A stretch of 64,000 nucleotides of DNA from Sporodiniella umbellata (taxonomy: Eukaryota > Mucoromycota > Mucoromycetes > Mucorales > Rhizopodaceae), in the NCBI GenBank assembly GCA_025677835.1, contig JAIXMR010000021.1, positions 62,501 through 126,500 on the forward strand, written 5' to 3'. The translations under genes were made by a program, and so were the position numbers. The stretch's first letter is position 1. Each line of letters begins with the position of its first letter. Shown here piece after piece: positions 34,339-46,372 of this stretch. Below the pieces are notes generated by a model. The model was given only the letters and a program-made list of their open reading frames with translations. It was not told the DNA's origin and did no database searches.

Positions 34339-35797
34339 GTTTTGAAAGCTAATAAATAAAATGTAAACAAGAAAAAAACTACAAAAAAGAAATCACTTTT
34401 GTATTTATAGTCTGATGAAACCGATAACCTGTCCTGATACACAAAGAAAAAATGTAGCTGACACGTGAAAAGAAAGAGTTACATTGTCTTATTTCTAAAA
34501 ATCAACAGCAAAGATCAGTCAACTTATTTTCGCTGTAGAATTGAAATCTCAGCTATTTATAAGTATTATGTCATGTGCTATTAGATAATTCTCGCTGACC
34601 CAACAGCATCACGAGATTTGCCCCCAAAATTTTAGCTGAAGTCAGTTCAGTCCAGTGTGAAAATAGTCTACGCTGCCAATCATATGAATCTCATCTCTTT
34701 ATACACCTTTCCTCCTTTGGCTTTGCTTTTTTTTTTTTTTTTTTTTTTTTCCTCTTTACCATGTGATAGCCTCAAGCGGATGAATAATAATATCTAACAT
34801 TGGCCTTGTTTAGACTTTTTTGTACAGACTCTAACTCAAAAGCTTAAACTGCTAGTACAACATAACCATACGCTCCCTTCGCTAGGTTACAGTAGATGGC
34901 GCAGCTTTTGGGTTCTAAAGCGAACCGCTAAACAAACAAAGATCAGTCGAAACCGCCCCATCGGCAAAAACAAGAACAAACATAACCATACTCCTCGCAA
35001 ACCTACCATTGCTCTATAAAGCCTCTTAAGGATCGACCGATACAAAGAACGACCGTCAAGCAAGAAACCCAGCAACTCGGCTTTATTCTCACCGCACACG
35101 CATGGCTAAAACACCACTTTTTTTTTGATGAATCAGACTATGGCCACGCTCGTTATGAACATATAGGGGCCTGTGAGAAAGTAAAATAAGACTAAATTGA
35201 GCCAAGGCTCTTTGTGATGAAATATCTTATTTGTGTTCTCTAATTGATCTGTTAAAAACACGCTACGAGCCCTTTCGTAGTAATAAACCAAAAGCCTTTT
35301 GTTCTGCCACTGTAACACAAAGCACAATTTTCGACCCAAGTTTTCCTTATTGGCAGAATTCTCGTTTTTTCTCACTTTGTTTTTATGGCAGAAGCATATT
35401 CTTGTGAAACAAAGCAGCGCTATTAGCTTTCGAAATCTAAGAGACACACCCAAAACTCTGTCAAAAGAAATGTTACACAGCTCTTGTTGGAATGGTTAGA
35501 ACGTGTAACGTCCCTGCAACTGCTTCTGACATGTGAAAAACAAAAAAAAAGTTCTCTTTGGAAAGCAATAGAATAGGTTAGTTAATGATGTGATTGTTTT
35601 ATTTCTTTTTTTTTTGTTGTTGTTGTTGAAAATTAAAGTGATTAATGTAAAAAAGACTCATGCTCTTATTTTTTAGTATTTGCTAGAGTAGTTTTGGAAC
35701 GCTGTTATAATGAAACGCGCTTCGGTAGGACTATTTTTAAAGATAAAAAATGCGCGTTAGAACAAAAAGAAAAGTTTAGCTAAAAATATCATAAAAC
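34339..35797. other. 1.46-kb spacer between perilipin and H+-ATPase genes
   Basis: The region contains the perilipin promoter and the 3' flank of the proton-pump gene, with a T27 run at about 34727-34752. Small open frames occur on both strands, but none has family character or splice continuity. I see nothing else in it. Confidence 0.55.
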
Positions 35798-38596
35798 TTA
35801 CTCAATTAGTTTTCTCCAGGAAGCCTCAACATTTTTCTGCCTTTCTGCCAGCTCTTTGCGCCCCATTAGTTTGTTTCTTCGTCCTTTAGTTGGTACCATT
35901 TTGGCAGTCATTTCAAAACTCCATTTACGGAAGATTTGAACCTTAACAAAATCTAGAAACATAAAGTATACTAGAGAAATGCCCAAAACTGATAATCCCC
36001 AAGCATAACCACAGGGCGCAACACCCTCTTCTTCTCCAAACACACCATACACCGAGAAAAAGAGTGCAATGATCTGTGTACCAATAATGCAGGCTGTAAA
36101 AATCAAACTGGGCATATTTTTCCACCAGTAACCAGGAACACGTGTTGAAAAGATCACAAAGTGAGGAGCTATTACATAAGAAATGTGTTAATTTTTCTTA
36201 TTCTCTCTCTCTCTTTATCTATATATACCAGATGAAATATGTAGATACATAATAGAATGTAGTTCATTATCAGTCACATTAAATACATCGCGAGCCACAT
36301 AGAAATGAGCAAAAGAGAGTAGCGCAAGTAAAGCAGCCAATACAAAAGACAGGGTTAATAGTTGCCCAATTCTCCATTTATCTGGTTTCTCGGATATTTC
36401 AGTATTATCGACAGAAATCACTAGGGTAGCAGCATCGTTCTATTAAGAAGGCAATTAGTATTTGATCAAATGCCCCCTCTTTTTTTTTTTTTTTTTTTTT
36501 TTTTATACCAAAACGCAAATCATAATTAAAAGAACAGCAGGCATTGTCCAATCTTCAACCAAAGTAATAATGAACATAAATAAAAGAAAGTGGATGGTAG
36601 AAGTGATACGATAGAGAGCGTAAGATCGAAGACGTTGAAAGATAGCGCGAGAAGTCATAATACCATCAGTAATAGTAGATAGACCCGGAGCAAGTAAGAC
36701 AATATCAGCAGCAGATCGAGCTGCATCTGTACAGCCTTCAACAGCAATCCCCACATCTGCTTTTTTTAATGCAGGAGCATCATTGACACCATCGCCTGTC
36801 ATACCTACTAGAAGGCCCTTGTTTTGAAGTAATTCAACTACACGATATTTATGTTCTGGAATAACTTGAGCAAAACCATCTGCACGCATACAATGCTCTG
36901 TCACCTCCTCTTCGCTCTTGGATGGATCTACAAGATAATTTGCATCCAAAATAACCCGGCCCATACCTAGACGAGCTGCAACTTCTTTAGCAATGATCAT
37001 CTGATCACCTGTGATCATTTTAACGTCAACTCCCAATGAATTGCATTCAGCAATTGTTTGAAGAGAGTCAGGGCGAGGGGGATCTAGGAGAGAAATCATA
37101 CCGACCAATTCAAATTTATCTTTGCTTCCTGAAACTGTCTTTGCTACGCCTAAAGCTCGCAGACCGCGACGAGCTAAAGCATTGACGGCTTGAACAGCTT
37201 TAGTATCGCCACCTACAAGGTTGGTGATCACTTGTGGGGCACCTTTGGCAACGCAAAAGATTTCCTTGGTTTCCAGATTCTCCACAGTAGCTTGAGTCAT
37301 TTTAGTAGTGGGGTTAAAGGGTTCGAATTGAATAACCTTATAACCAGGGACTTCTCGAACATTTTGACGTTCCTTAAGAATACCCACCTGATTTTCAGCA
37401 GCGCGACGTACAGCAGATTCTATAGGATCGTTTGCACCCTGTTCGGCAGCCAAGTAGGAGTAGAGTAGGATTTCTTCTTCAGAGTAGCCATTGGTAAGCC
37501 AAGGTGTATCGAATGTGAGTTCATTCAAAGTCAATGTGCCTGTTTTATCAGAACAAAGGACAGAGACGGAGGCCAGCTCTTCTACGGCTGTCAAGCGTTT
37601 CACAATGACTTGTTTTGCCGCCAATTGTTTTGCACCTACCGCCATAGTAACAGACATGACCGTAGGAAGACCTACAGGGATAGCAGCCACAGTCAAAACT
37701 AGGCAGTTTTCTAATACAATCTTCCAATTGCCTTGAGGTGTTCCACGGAATCGAACCATTTGATACACAAAGACGATCATAACCAATATCACCGTGGACC
37801 AGATTAAAACATTACCAATCTTGGTAATGATCTTTTGAAAATGACCTTCGTCTGTAGTGATCGCAATGAGATTAGCAGCACGACCAATAAAAGTATGCGT
37901 GCCTGTCTTGATCACCATAGCCAACTGTTGACCCTGCTTGATGATACTGGAAGAATAAACGATACTTCCCTTCTTTTTAGAGACTAGTAGCGATTCACCT
38001 GTAAGACCAGACTGGTCTATCATCAGTTCCGATTCGTTTTTCTCGCCATTCACGCCCAAGCCTAAGAGTCGAGCATCTGCTGGTACTATATCTCCGATTC
38101 TAAGCACTATTATATCACCGGGAACGAGCTCCTTGACGTCGACCTCCTTAAGCTCATTGTCGCGATAACATCGAGTCTTTAAGGCCAAAGTCTGTCTTAG
38201 TGCATCCAGGGCGGATTCAGCTTTGGCTTCCTCAATGTATCCGATGACAGCGTTGATCATCAAGAGACCCAAAATAATACCAAAATCAATCCAATCGCCT
38301 ACAATACCAGCGATAATACACGAAATCTCGATCAAGTAAGAAATAGGACCCATAAAATAACTTAAGAATTTCAATAGGCGGTTGCTCTTCTTTTCTGGGA
38401 GTTCATTCATGCCAAACCGATCTTGACGAACAGCTACTTCGACAGAGGGCAAACCACAGTGGGGATTGGTATTCAGTAACATTTCAAGCTCGGGAGATAT
38501 ATCCTCTTCATGTTCAATATGTTTATGTTCTTCAAAAACAACTTCTTTTTTTTCCTCATCGTTAACAACAAGAACATTTTGCGATTTTTCTGTCAT
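35798..38596 (-). CDS. PMA1: Plasma-membrane H+-ATPase (P3A type, Pma1-like)
   Basis: Predicted 889-aa proton pump in three exons: 38596..36509, 36439..36229 and 36168..35798. The start is the ATG of MTEKSQNVLVV; the upstream in-frame extension begins with TTG, not ATG. Key motifs are SGLTGES in the actuator, the phosphorylation motif CSDKTGTLT (Asp350), FNPTTKMTQATV in the nucleotide domain and TGDGVNDAPALKKADVGIAV, all of P3A class. M4 has AAIPVGLPTVMSVT. It exports H+ and energises uptake. The C-terminal tail (KWSFEMTAKMVPTK... to WRKLIE) is basic and does not resemble the autoinhibitory tail of yeast Pma1, so regulation may differ. It lies 425 bp downstream of the chitin synthase gene, same strand. 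Confidence 0.93.
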
Positions 38597-39020
38597 GGAA
38601 TATATTTTATCTGTATCTATTCTTTTTTTAGTGGTGTTTTTGGGTTGTCGTTGTTGTTTTTTCTTGGGCTTTTTCAAGTAGGAGATTTTTCTTCAAGCAA
38701 ACAAAAAAATGCAATATAAGTATATTTTGTAAAGGGAAAAAGGGGAAGTAAGAAAGAAATAGTTATTGAAGACTGGTTGTATTATTTATAATTCGCTTGG
38801 GGGCCAGTTGGTGTGAATGAAAATGCCCTATCTATTAAGATTCTTTTTTTTTTTTTTGATTAAGAGTTACTTGCCGGAAAATTAAATGCAATGCAGTGCA
38901 ACTTTAAACGCATACATAACAATGGGTTTTGCATAGTATGTGCCTTGCTTTTTTTTTAAAAAAAAAAAAAAAAACTCGGGGTCTTGTTTATTTGTAAAGA
39001 TTGTTGTTTGTAATGTACAA
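38597..39020. other. Spacer upstream of the proton-pump gene
   Basis: 424 bp comprising the H+-ATPase promoter and the chitin synthase 3' flank. T and A runs occur at 38845-38858 and 38949-38974. No gene is seen. Confidence 0.6.
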
Positions 39021-42000
39021 TTATGATTTCTCATGCGATGAAGATGAAGGGGACGGTGTTAGATCGTCCATTTTAACAGTAGAGTGATGAGGAGCAGGAT
39101 CCGCCCAGTTGTTATCTTGACTGGACGATATCCAGCCTATTTCGTGATTGCCAATGGAGGGCTTCATGATTTCTTCAATTTCAAAATCCTTTTTTCTTGA
39201 TTCAGTCCTGGATGTCTTTGATTCATTACCAAGAATGCCCAAAGGGGATCCATAGTCCATTTGAGTCAGTGGTATATTCCCGCTTTCGGAAGAAAGATTG
39301 CTATATCGATTTGGTCTCCTTTCACTGGTTTCCACAAAGATATCTAGTTCTGATTGATGTCGTGCAAACTGAGGTATTGGCAGATTGTTATCTTTTGCAA
39401 GTTTAATGCGACGATCCATTTCGTATTCACTCCATTTCTTCATTGTAATCAGACTACTATCAAACAAACCGCCTTCTTCACCGTGTCCCTTATCTTTCTT
39501 GACTCCCTCCACTTTTCTGGTGTCTCCCCATGAAAAGTCATCAAAATGCCAATAGGCGTACATGGGCAAAACGAAATTCCAGACAAGCAAACTGACTAAG
39601 TAGATCAGCATCCAACCAACGTAGACAAGCTTACAACTTGTCATGCCAATCAAAACAGCAGGGAGACCCAAAACAAGGGCAAGTAGAATTAAAGGAAGAA
39701 CAGCAGGTTTACCCATAATGGCAGTAACCACAAGGTAAAGTGTGAAGCTAATGGCAGCCGGCAAAGCCAAGGTACCTACCAACTCCATAAAAACAACAAA
39801 TTGCATAGAGAAACAAAACGTGCCACAGAGGTCGTTGACCAATAGCAATTCAAAAAGGTTATGTACAGTGGAATTAATCCAGCGACGACGTTGAGAGAGA
39901 AGAACCATGAAGGTATCAGGCACAACTGTCTTACATACGGCTTGGGGAATGAACATCATCTTTCGATTGGGAAAAGTCTTGAGCATGAGTGTAGTCAGAT
40001 AACGATCCTCACCCAATAGAAGCAGATTTTTTCTATGGAGAGTATCGACCACATTCTCCGAATAGTGTTCAACAATATCTGGGTTAGCCAAGATGGGAAC
40101 CCAGTATCCATTAGGGCCTTTGGGTGCTTTAATACGGTACATGCAGAAACAGCCAGGCAGACAAGTCACACAGCCAAAGATAGATTCAAAAGCCTTAGTT
40201 TGGTGATGGGAGATATAATACTCAAACACTTGGATCATAGACACCCAACTGGCTGTCTTGTTTGCAATCTTGGTTTCTCCACACATACCAGAAATTTCAG
40301 GGTCTTTAACAGCAGCAGAAATCATACGTGATAGAGCATCCGGGAAAAGCTTTGTATCAGCATCCACCATTAAACAAATCTCATAGTTATCAGCAGAAAC
40401 ACCGGTAATACGCCAAATAGCATTAAAAAAATCGTACTCCATCATGGTCATTCTTTCGTCAAACATGACTTTCTGAAGGAACTGCATCAGAATGATCTGG
40501 GAGTCTCGTTTACCTCGGTTACCGGGCTTGGCTGCGTTGGTCTCCTCTGGGCCACCACACTTTACAATAGTAATCATAGGAACTCGTGATTGTTGGTCTG
40601 GAGGTACTGTTCTGTCATCAAACTTGTAGAAACCTGCATACACTTTGGCACAGTTGTTTCTTCTTGATCCGTCAGCAATGGCTACATAGGGCTGGGCTTG
40701 AACTTGGTCTGCGGGTACAATCAGATCGCGCATCATGTCCACGCATACGTCAGGGGTAGATCTTGATTCTCCACTGCCTGTAATCAGACCATCACAAATG
40801 ACTACTAAAAGTGTGTGGCTTTTGGGATAGTCACTCATACAGATAGAATCTAATGTGGTACGAATACCGTCTTCGCCTTCAGAATAGCAGGTAACTAAAC
40901 ACATTGTATGTGCTAAAGGGTAATTGAAAGGCATGTAGTCAGAAGGTGGTTGAGGTACGGCATAAGGGGAAAGGGCAAAAGGACAAGCTCTGCTGCCACC
41001 TTGACTGGCGTTACTTGTCGAGTCGTGACTGCGATTGTCCCAAGAGTTGGTATACGTGTTTTGGTGACTAAACGATGTACTAGAGTAACGTTGGTGATAG
41101 GTAGGCAGGTTAAGCCCCGATTGAGAATAAGATAAAACCGAGTTGGGTCTGCTTCCACTACAGAGACGCGTCAATAGAAATTTTGAAACAACAATGACCT
41201 TTTATGGTCTGTATTACTTACCCATTGTTCTTCCAGGCTGGCATTGAAAGCTTTCCGGAATCGAATCGGGTTGAGCCATGTTCAAGAGGCGTAAATCGAG
41301 AAGTGACTGGGAAAATACTTTTGCGCTTAGAGGTGTGATGCTGAGTAGGTGGAGGCGGGATATGGGCAACAGGGCCATTTGTATCTAGATTCCTAGCCCA
41401 CTCTTCAATCTGTTGCTCACGTCTCATTCTGGCAGAATAGGAGCGCTCTTCTTTAAAGTTGCCTAGTTTCCATGATAAAAACCAGCCGAAAATAACAGCA
41501 AAAATAAACTTTGCTCCAATAACAGCCAAAATGACTACCAAAGAAACATAGAGAACGATTTCTGATATCATGCATCCTACAGTCATTGTATCTACTTGTC
41601 CTACGCGAATGGTCTTCATCAAACAGTTTGCCTCTTCTGACCATTGAATACCAGGTCCGCGATAGGATTGAATGACGTAGGTTAAATCCTTTCCGCCATA
41701 GTTATCCATATTATTCAAGATGTTACTAATGAGACCATCCTTTGGGACTGAAAAGTAAGTAGGTGGCAGGGATTTCAACAGGTTGAGGTTCAACACAATA
41801 CTGATAAAATAAGTTAATCACTTTTTGCACCTGGACATGATAATAAAACGAAACCTACTTGTTGTAAATCATCAAATGGTTGGTTGAGTTGACGTCTTGG
41901 TAGCTATAGTATATTCTTGATATTTTATCAAATCCGCTTCCGTCCTTTTTTGGAACACCTTGGGTTGAAAACTTGCTCAACAAGCTAGTAGATGTAGTTG

Positions 42001-42942
42001 AGGTATGGCAGGACGTTCTGTTGGTATATTGAGATACGTCAGGATAAGCTGTTGTATTTGGGTTGAATAATGCGCAGGGAAAATAGTTGACCTGTTTTCC
42101 TTGCAAAGGGATATACACATTGTCGCATTCACTATATGTTTGAGGAAAAAGTAAGGTAGCGTCCATACCAGCGCCGTTCAAGGGATCGTAAAGTACGTTG
42201 GTTGTACCGTTTGATCCTGGGTGATTATTCCAGTCAGAGAGCATGTAAGCCCAACCTTTGATAGCCAAATAGCCTGATGAAATTGCGTTTCCTTCTATAG
42301 TAGTATTTGATGTGGGGCATGTCGCTTGGGTAAAACCAAAGGTCAAAAAACCCACTGCAGCCATAATACATACAATAACACCGACAAGACCCATTTTTTC
42401 TCTCCAGGCTGTCTGTGCCTGTCCTTTCGGTATACCTGAATATAGACATTAAAAACAAAGTTACTAAAAAAAAAGCGATAAAAAGCCTTACCCGCCAGGG
42501 ATAAAATCTGAGGTGGTATACAGCATGTTAATAGGTAACAGTAAGTCATCCAGATACCAGGCATTGCTGAGAACCAGCCGCGTTTTTTTTCTTTGACGAC
42601 CTGAATAAAGGAGGCGGAATCGTCCTCTGCTTTTTCCTCACGGCCTAGTACACTCTTTCCACGTCTTACAGTAACGTTGTTGATAGGCTGGGGCATATTA
42701 CCTGTTCTACTTGGTTGTATTGTTTCGGGGGCAGCCTGTCCAGCAGCTTGTCTGTAGTGATATTGTCGATGGTTTGGATCGATTCTCTCTCTTTCAGGTC
42801 GTACAAGGGACCTTCCTCTCTTTACTGTTACATTTCTTGTGAATGTCTGCGGATCCGCATTGGAAGCTGAGGCTCGACTACTTGTTGAGAACTCTCTACT
42901 TAAGCTCGGCGCATAAGGCTCGATCTTTTCAGTCGAGTCCAT
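39021..42942 (-). CDS. Chitin synthase, Chs3 type (class IV)
   Basis: Predicted 1247-aa plasma-membrane/chitosome enzyme that polymerises N-acetylglucosamine from UDP-GlcNAc. Four exons: 42942..42492, 42435..41859, 41800..41222 and 41157..39021. The N-terminal ~110 residues are polar with two [15 protein letters not shown] repeats, then membrane segments flank a luminal-type domain with many N-x-S/T sites. The catalytic domain has [26 protein letters not shown] (DAD 801-803), [12 protein letters not shown] and the QRRRW signature at 958-962 followed by [12 protein letters not shown], nearly identical to yeast Chs3. Several C-terminal membrane helices and a polar tail follow. There is no myosin motor domain, which excludes classes V and VII. 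The enzyme family is certain; class IV is well supported. Confidence 0.95.
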
Positions 42943-43514
42943 GCTTTGATTTTAAAAGAAGAGAGGGAGAAGGAAAAGAGAAAAGAAAATAAGAAAAAAA
43001 AATAAATGAACTTGAAATGAGCGGCGTTATCAAATTTTTTCTTTTTATGTTTTCGGTGATTCGACAGTTTTAGGGCTGCTCGCCAAGTGAACTAAAAATA
43101 TATTTTGCCTCAAATGTTTTTATAACGTAATAATTATACTACGCCAGGCCAACAGAACATAACCTTATTTGTTTCATGTTGTCAACCTGGCAGTAAGAGG
43201 ATCTTATTGTTTTCTTTTTATGTTTTTTTTTTTATATGTTCTGTAGTTCCTATTTAAAAATCGAGTTGGTTTCGCCCTTTTTTTTTTTTTTTTTTTGGTT
43301 TTTACGTTTGCGGATACCCGTACAACGGACTTTTTCACTTTTTAGAATCAATCTAACTTTGTACCACTTTACACTCTAGGTTTTTTTTTCTGATAAATAT
43401 AGCTGAGAAAGGTACCACTGCTGACAGAGACTATTCAAATGGCTGAAAAAAAGCAAGAGCAGATCCTACAATGGTCAATATACATGAAATAGTAAAAGAA
43501 AAAAAAAATGAAAA

Positions 43515-43922
43515 ATGAAAACCAGGGCGATTTTCGGCTTTGGATGTAAATCTCTGTTTAAAATTTTGTGTCTGTGCCTGTTGTGGAATATAAGGGAGAA
43601 AAGGAAAGGGGATAAGCGTCCTAGGGTCATCCGTCACTTTTTTCAACCTCGGATATTATCAGTTTCTGTTAAACGTCATAGGTATGACAGAAAATTAAGG
43701 AACATAGGATCTAATACAGAAAAGCAAAGGGAAAAGGTGATAAATAGTCTGCTCAAAGAGTTAAAATTGAGGCGTTCATATATACCTGATTTATCTTGTC
43801 CTTTTTTACCTTATTATTTTATCTTAATTTTGTGTAAATTTCTGTTACAATCCAACAAAGCAGGCTGGCCAATCGAAATCAATACCCCTTTGACAAAATA
43901 CGCACCTGATAGAGTCGGATAA
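43515..43922 (+). CDS. Hypothetical ORF of 135 aa, doubtful
   Basis: An open frame in a gene-poor region: a basic centre (RVIRHFFQPRILSVSVKRHR, then IGSNTEKQREKVINSLLKEL) followed by a hydrophobic stretch (FLPYYFILILCKFLL). I do not recognise it. It has no clear promoter or splice partners and may be a chance frame or a piece of a decayed gene like that downstream at 44.5-45.8 kb. Confidence 0.2.
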   Translation: MKTRAIFGFGCKSLFKILCLCLLWNIREKRKGDKRPRVIRHFFQPRILSVSVKRHRYDRKLRNIGSNTEKQREKVINSLLKELKLRRSYIPDLSCPFLPYYFILILCKFLLQSNKAGWPIEINTPLTKYAPDRVG

Positions 43923-44455
43923 CCAGTAAAAGAATAGTAAATCAGTATTTTTAGAAACGCTACAGGACACAAAATCGCATATTGTAAAGGAGCAGATCCC
44001 TACCATCTCTGAATGCTATCCAGTCTTAAACTTTAACCTAAAAAGTAAAGTTTAGAGCCAAAGCCAACCGATTGAAGGCTTAGATAATAAAAAAAAAAGG
44101 AAGAGACTGCATCAAAAACCAATAGCATAGCCCATATAATTAGATTGGTATTGATATATAACGAAGCTGATAGAGAGAGACAGGTTTAATTGCTAGTACA
44201 ACAATCTAACAAACCAGATAAATACTTACAAAAGTTACACACCAATGCATATTTAGGAAAATTGAAATGGGGAAGTCTACCAGGGGAGATTCAGTGGGCA
44301 TCTTATTACATATTGTAGTGACGGCCATTAGTAGATTATCCATGGAATTTTTTCTAGCAGGCTTATTAATAAGCTTACAAGTCTTATTTTCTCTTTACTT
44401 ATTTGGATCAACCAAAAATAACACACACCCAAAAGGCAATAATAAGCAATTCTAG

Positions 44456-45760
44456 TCATTAGCAATAGCCAAAAAAAAAAAAAAAAAAAAAGCGGCCACA
44501 ACAGAATCTAAACAGTTGACCTATGCGGTTAAACGACTAGTAGAAAGGCTATTTTGAATACTCTTTTACAAGCTGATTAAAACAGCTTTAATGATACTTA
44601 GAGTAATATTTGTAAAAGTTAGTGGATGTTATGATGGCTTTGAAGCAGGTCCTTCTGTTGCTACCTAAATGATAAAGCTCATTAAAGGCTCTATTAGTAT
44701 TTTGTTTCAACTTTGAATAAATTTATAACTTAAGCAAGCCTTATTTTACTTTACAATTTATGCAAGGCTCTTCTTATATAAAGATGGTTCTGCTAACAGT
44801 TCGAATCAAGATAAGGATAAAATTGATCCTTGTTATTTCAACAAATTGTTAGATTTGGAGCATACCGTAAATCTAAACCTCCAAGCGCTACAGTGATGAA
44901 GAATAATAGCAGAGAGTCTATTAACATTGGAATTATAAGGCGATAGCTCAAAAAAGAAGTAACCGCACACGTTATATGATGGAACAATTCATACCCTATT
45001 TTTTTTATGTATATTGGAGGCTTTAAAAAGCTAACCTGATCAAGATATAGCATTCAGAGCCTATGTGAGTCATAGTACTGTAAGCGGCTGGTATCAAATA
45101 CGTTTGACTGACTCTTATAACCGTTGAGTTTTTTTTTCAAGGTACATTTTTTGTCATTACAATTGATGCTATAGAAAATTGCATAGAATTTTTTGGGCTT
45201 TTTTTTTTAAAAAAAGATCGTAAGGTCTATGGAAAAAGGAAAGGGTATGGATCTTCTTTTATAAAGCTTAGCATACTAGATTTAAAATCTCACAACGGTG
45301 AAAAGGCTGATTGAAGAACATCAGAGCGTGCGCAAGTACTTTCATTGATTAACTCAGCTTCAATACAAATGCGACGCGATATATCATTACCTAAAGGTGT
45401 ATTGCAACCGCTAAAATCCCGGACACATGCACTGTTAGTATTGTTATAAGAATGCTTATATCACTTGGAGAAATAAAAGAGAGCTAAAACGGACATTAGA
45501 GAATAACAAAAAAAAATTACAAGTGTGTACATATTACTCTACTGAGATATCTAACCCTGTAAATTCATCATATCTCTTCAACAGTACGCAACACTTGCCA
45601 AAATTTACCGAAAACTTTTAGAATAAAGCCTCTATCAAACAAAAGCCCGCAAATTGGTTTGGAAGGAAGAGAGAGAGAGAGAGAGATTCACTACGCCTTG
45701 CAACTTACTTTTTATGAAGCGTACTTTGGAGAGTAGGTGTACCTATATAACATTATAACT
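44456..45760 (+). pseudogene. Possible decayed protein-coding relic
   Basis: The plus strand shows protein-like stretches broken by stops. One frame reads TTESKQLTYAVKRLVERL, then KDGSANSSNQDKDKIDPCYF and NKLLDLEHTVNLNLQAL. Around 45145-45450 a longer run contains FFVITIDAIENCIEFFG, KKDRKVYGKRKGYGSSFIKL and, after a TGA, RTSERAQVLSLINSASIQMR. Around 45530-45670 it reads YYSTEISNPVNSSYLFN and KASIKQKPANWFGRK. Several stops are TGA or TAG where Trp (TGG) would fit, as G-to-A decay would leave. Stop density over the first part is only slightly below chance, so this is weak evidence. No transposase or other family was recognised. Confidence 0.25.
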
Positions 45761-46372
45761 GTTTTTCTATCTATTCTTATTGAATCCAATGTCAAACGGC
45801 AAAAGTATCCCTCATTTTATTAGAGTACGAATCAGTAGTAAATCACAAAAACTAGTGTCACATTAAAGCTTATAGTTAACATTAGGCTCTAATTTATTAA
45901 CGTGTCTCTTTTGATTTCAAATTTGAACACTTACTAGTAAGAATAGCCATAGGGAGGCGAATATATCCCTAGTTTCAAGAAAGGACCTATGTTTTTCCTC
46001 GAGCTGGTAAATCCACGTTTGAAAAAGGCCCAGTAAAGGTAGTATATACTAAGGAATTTATTTACGAATGCTTTGTTGGCTAACCTCAACATTTTAAACG
46101 CTTCTATTAGTCGGTACTTGTATTTTCAGAAGCAGATATAATCAAATTCAAACCCTTCGTACCAGCATGTCACTGTCAGTGGCAAACATTTAGACATTCA
46201 ACTCTCTGTCATACGTATGGCGTTCAGCAGAAACCAATTAAATCCGGGGCTGAATGTTCCTAGAACGCTTTCCTTAATCTCAACAACAAGCACAGACATG
46301 AAATTTTAAACAGAGATTGGCAGACTTATCTTGGTTCTCCGTTTTCTTTTTTTTTTTTTTTTTTTTTTTTTT

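Larger units (their letters stand above)
42943..46372. other. 3.4-kb AT-rich region with unsupported small frames
   Basis: The left part holds the chitin synthase promoter and T runs (43279-43296). At 43515-43922 an ORF of 135 aa (MKTRAIFGFGCKSLF...) and at 44267-44455 one of 62 aa with hydrophobic segments are open but unrecognised. From about 44456 the plus strand has a frame with repeated stops that looks like decayed coding sequence, listed separately. A (GA)n tract lies near 45669-45685. No intact gene is supported. Confidence 0.45.

Noticed and set aside
38597..38677. N-terminal extension of the proton pump (Lys-rich, 27 residues)
   Set aside because: The extended frame begins with TTG, not ATG. 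The first ATG at 38596 gives a normal Pma-type N-terminus.
44785..44820. tRNA T-loop-like GTTCGAATC
   Set aside because: No matching acceptor, D or anticodon stems can be found around it. Similar matches at 37310 and 48240 lie inside genes.
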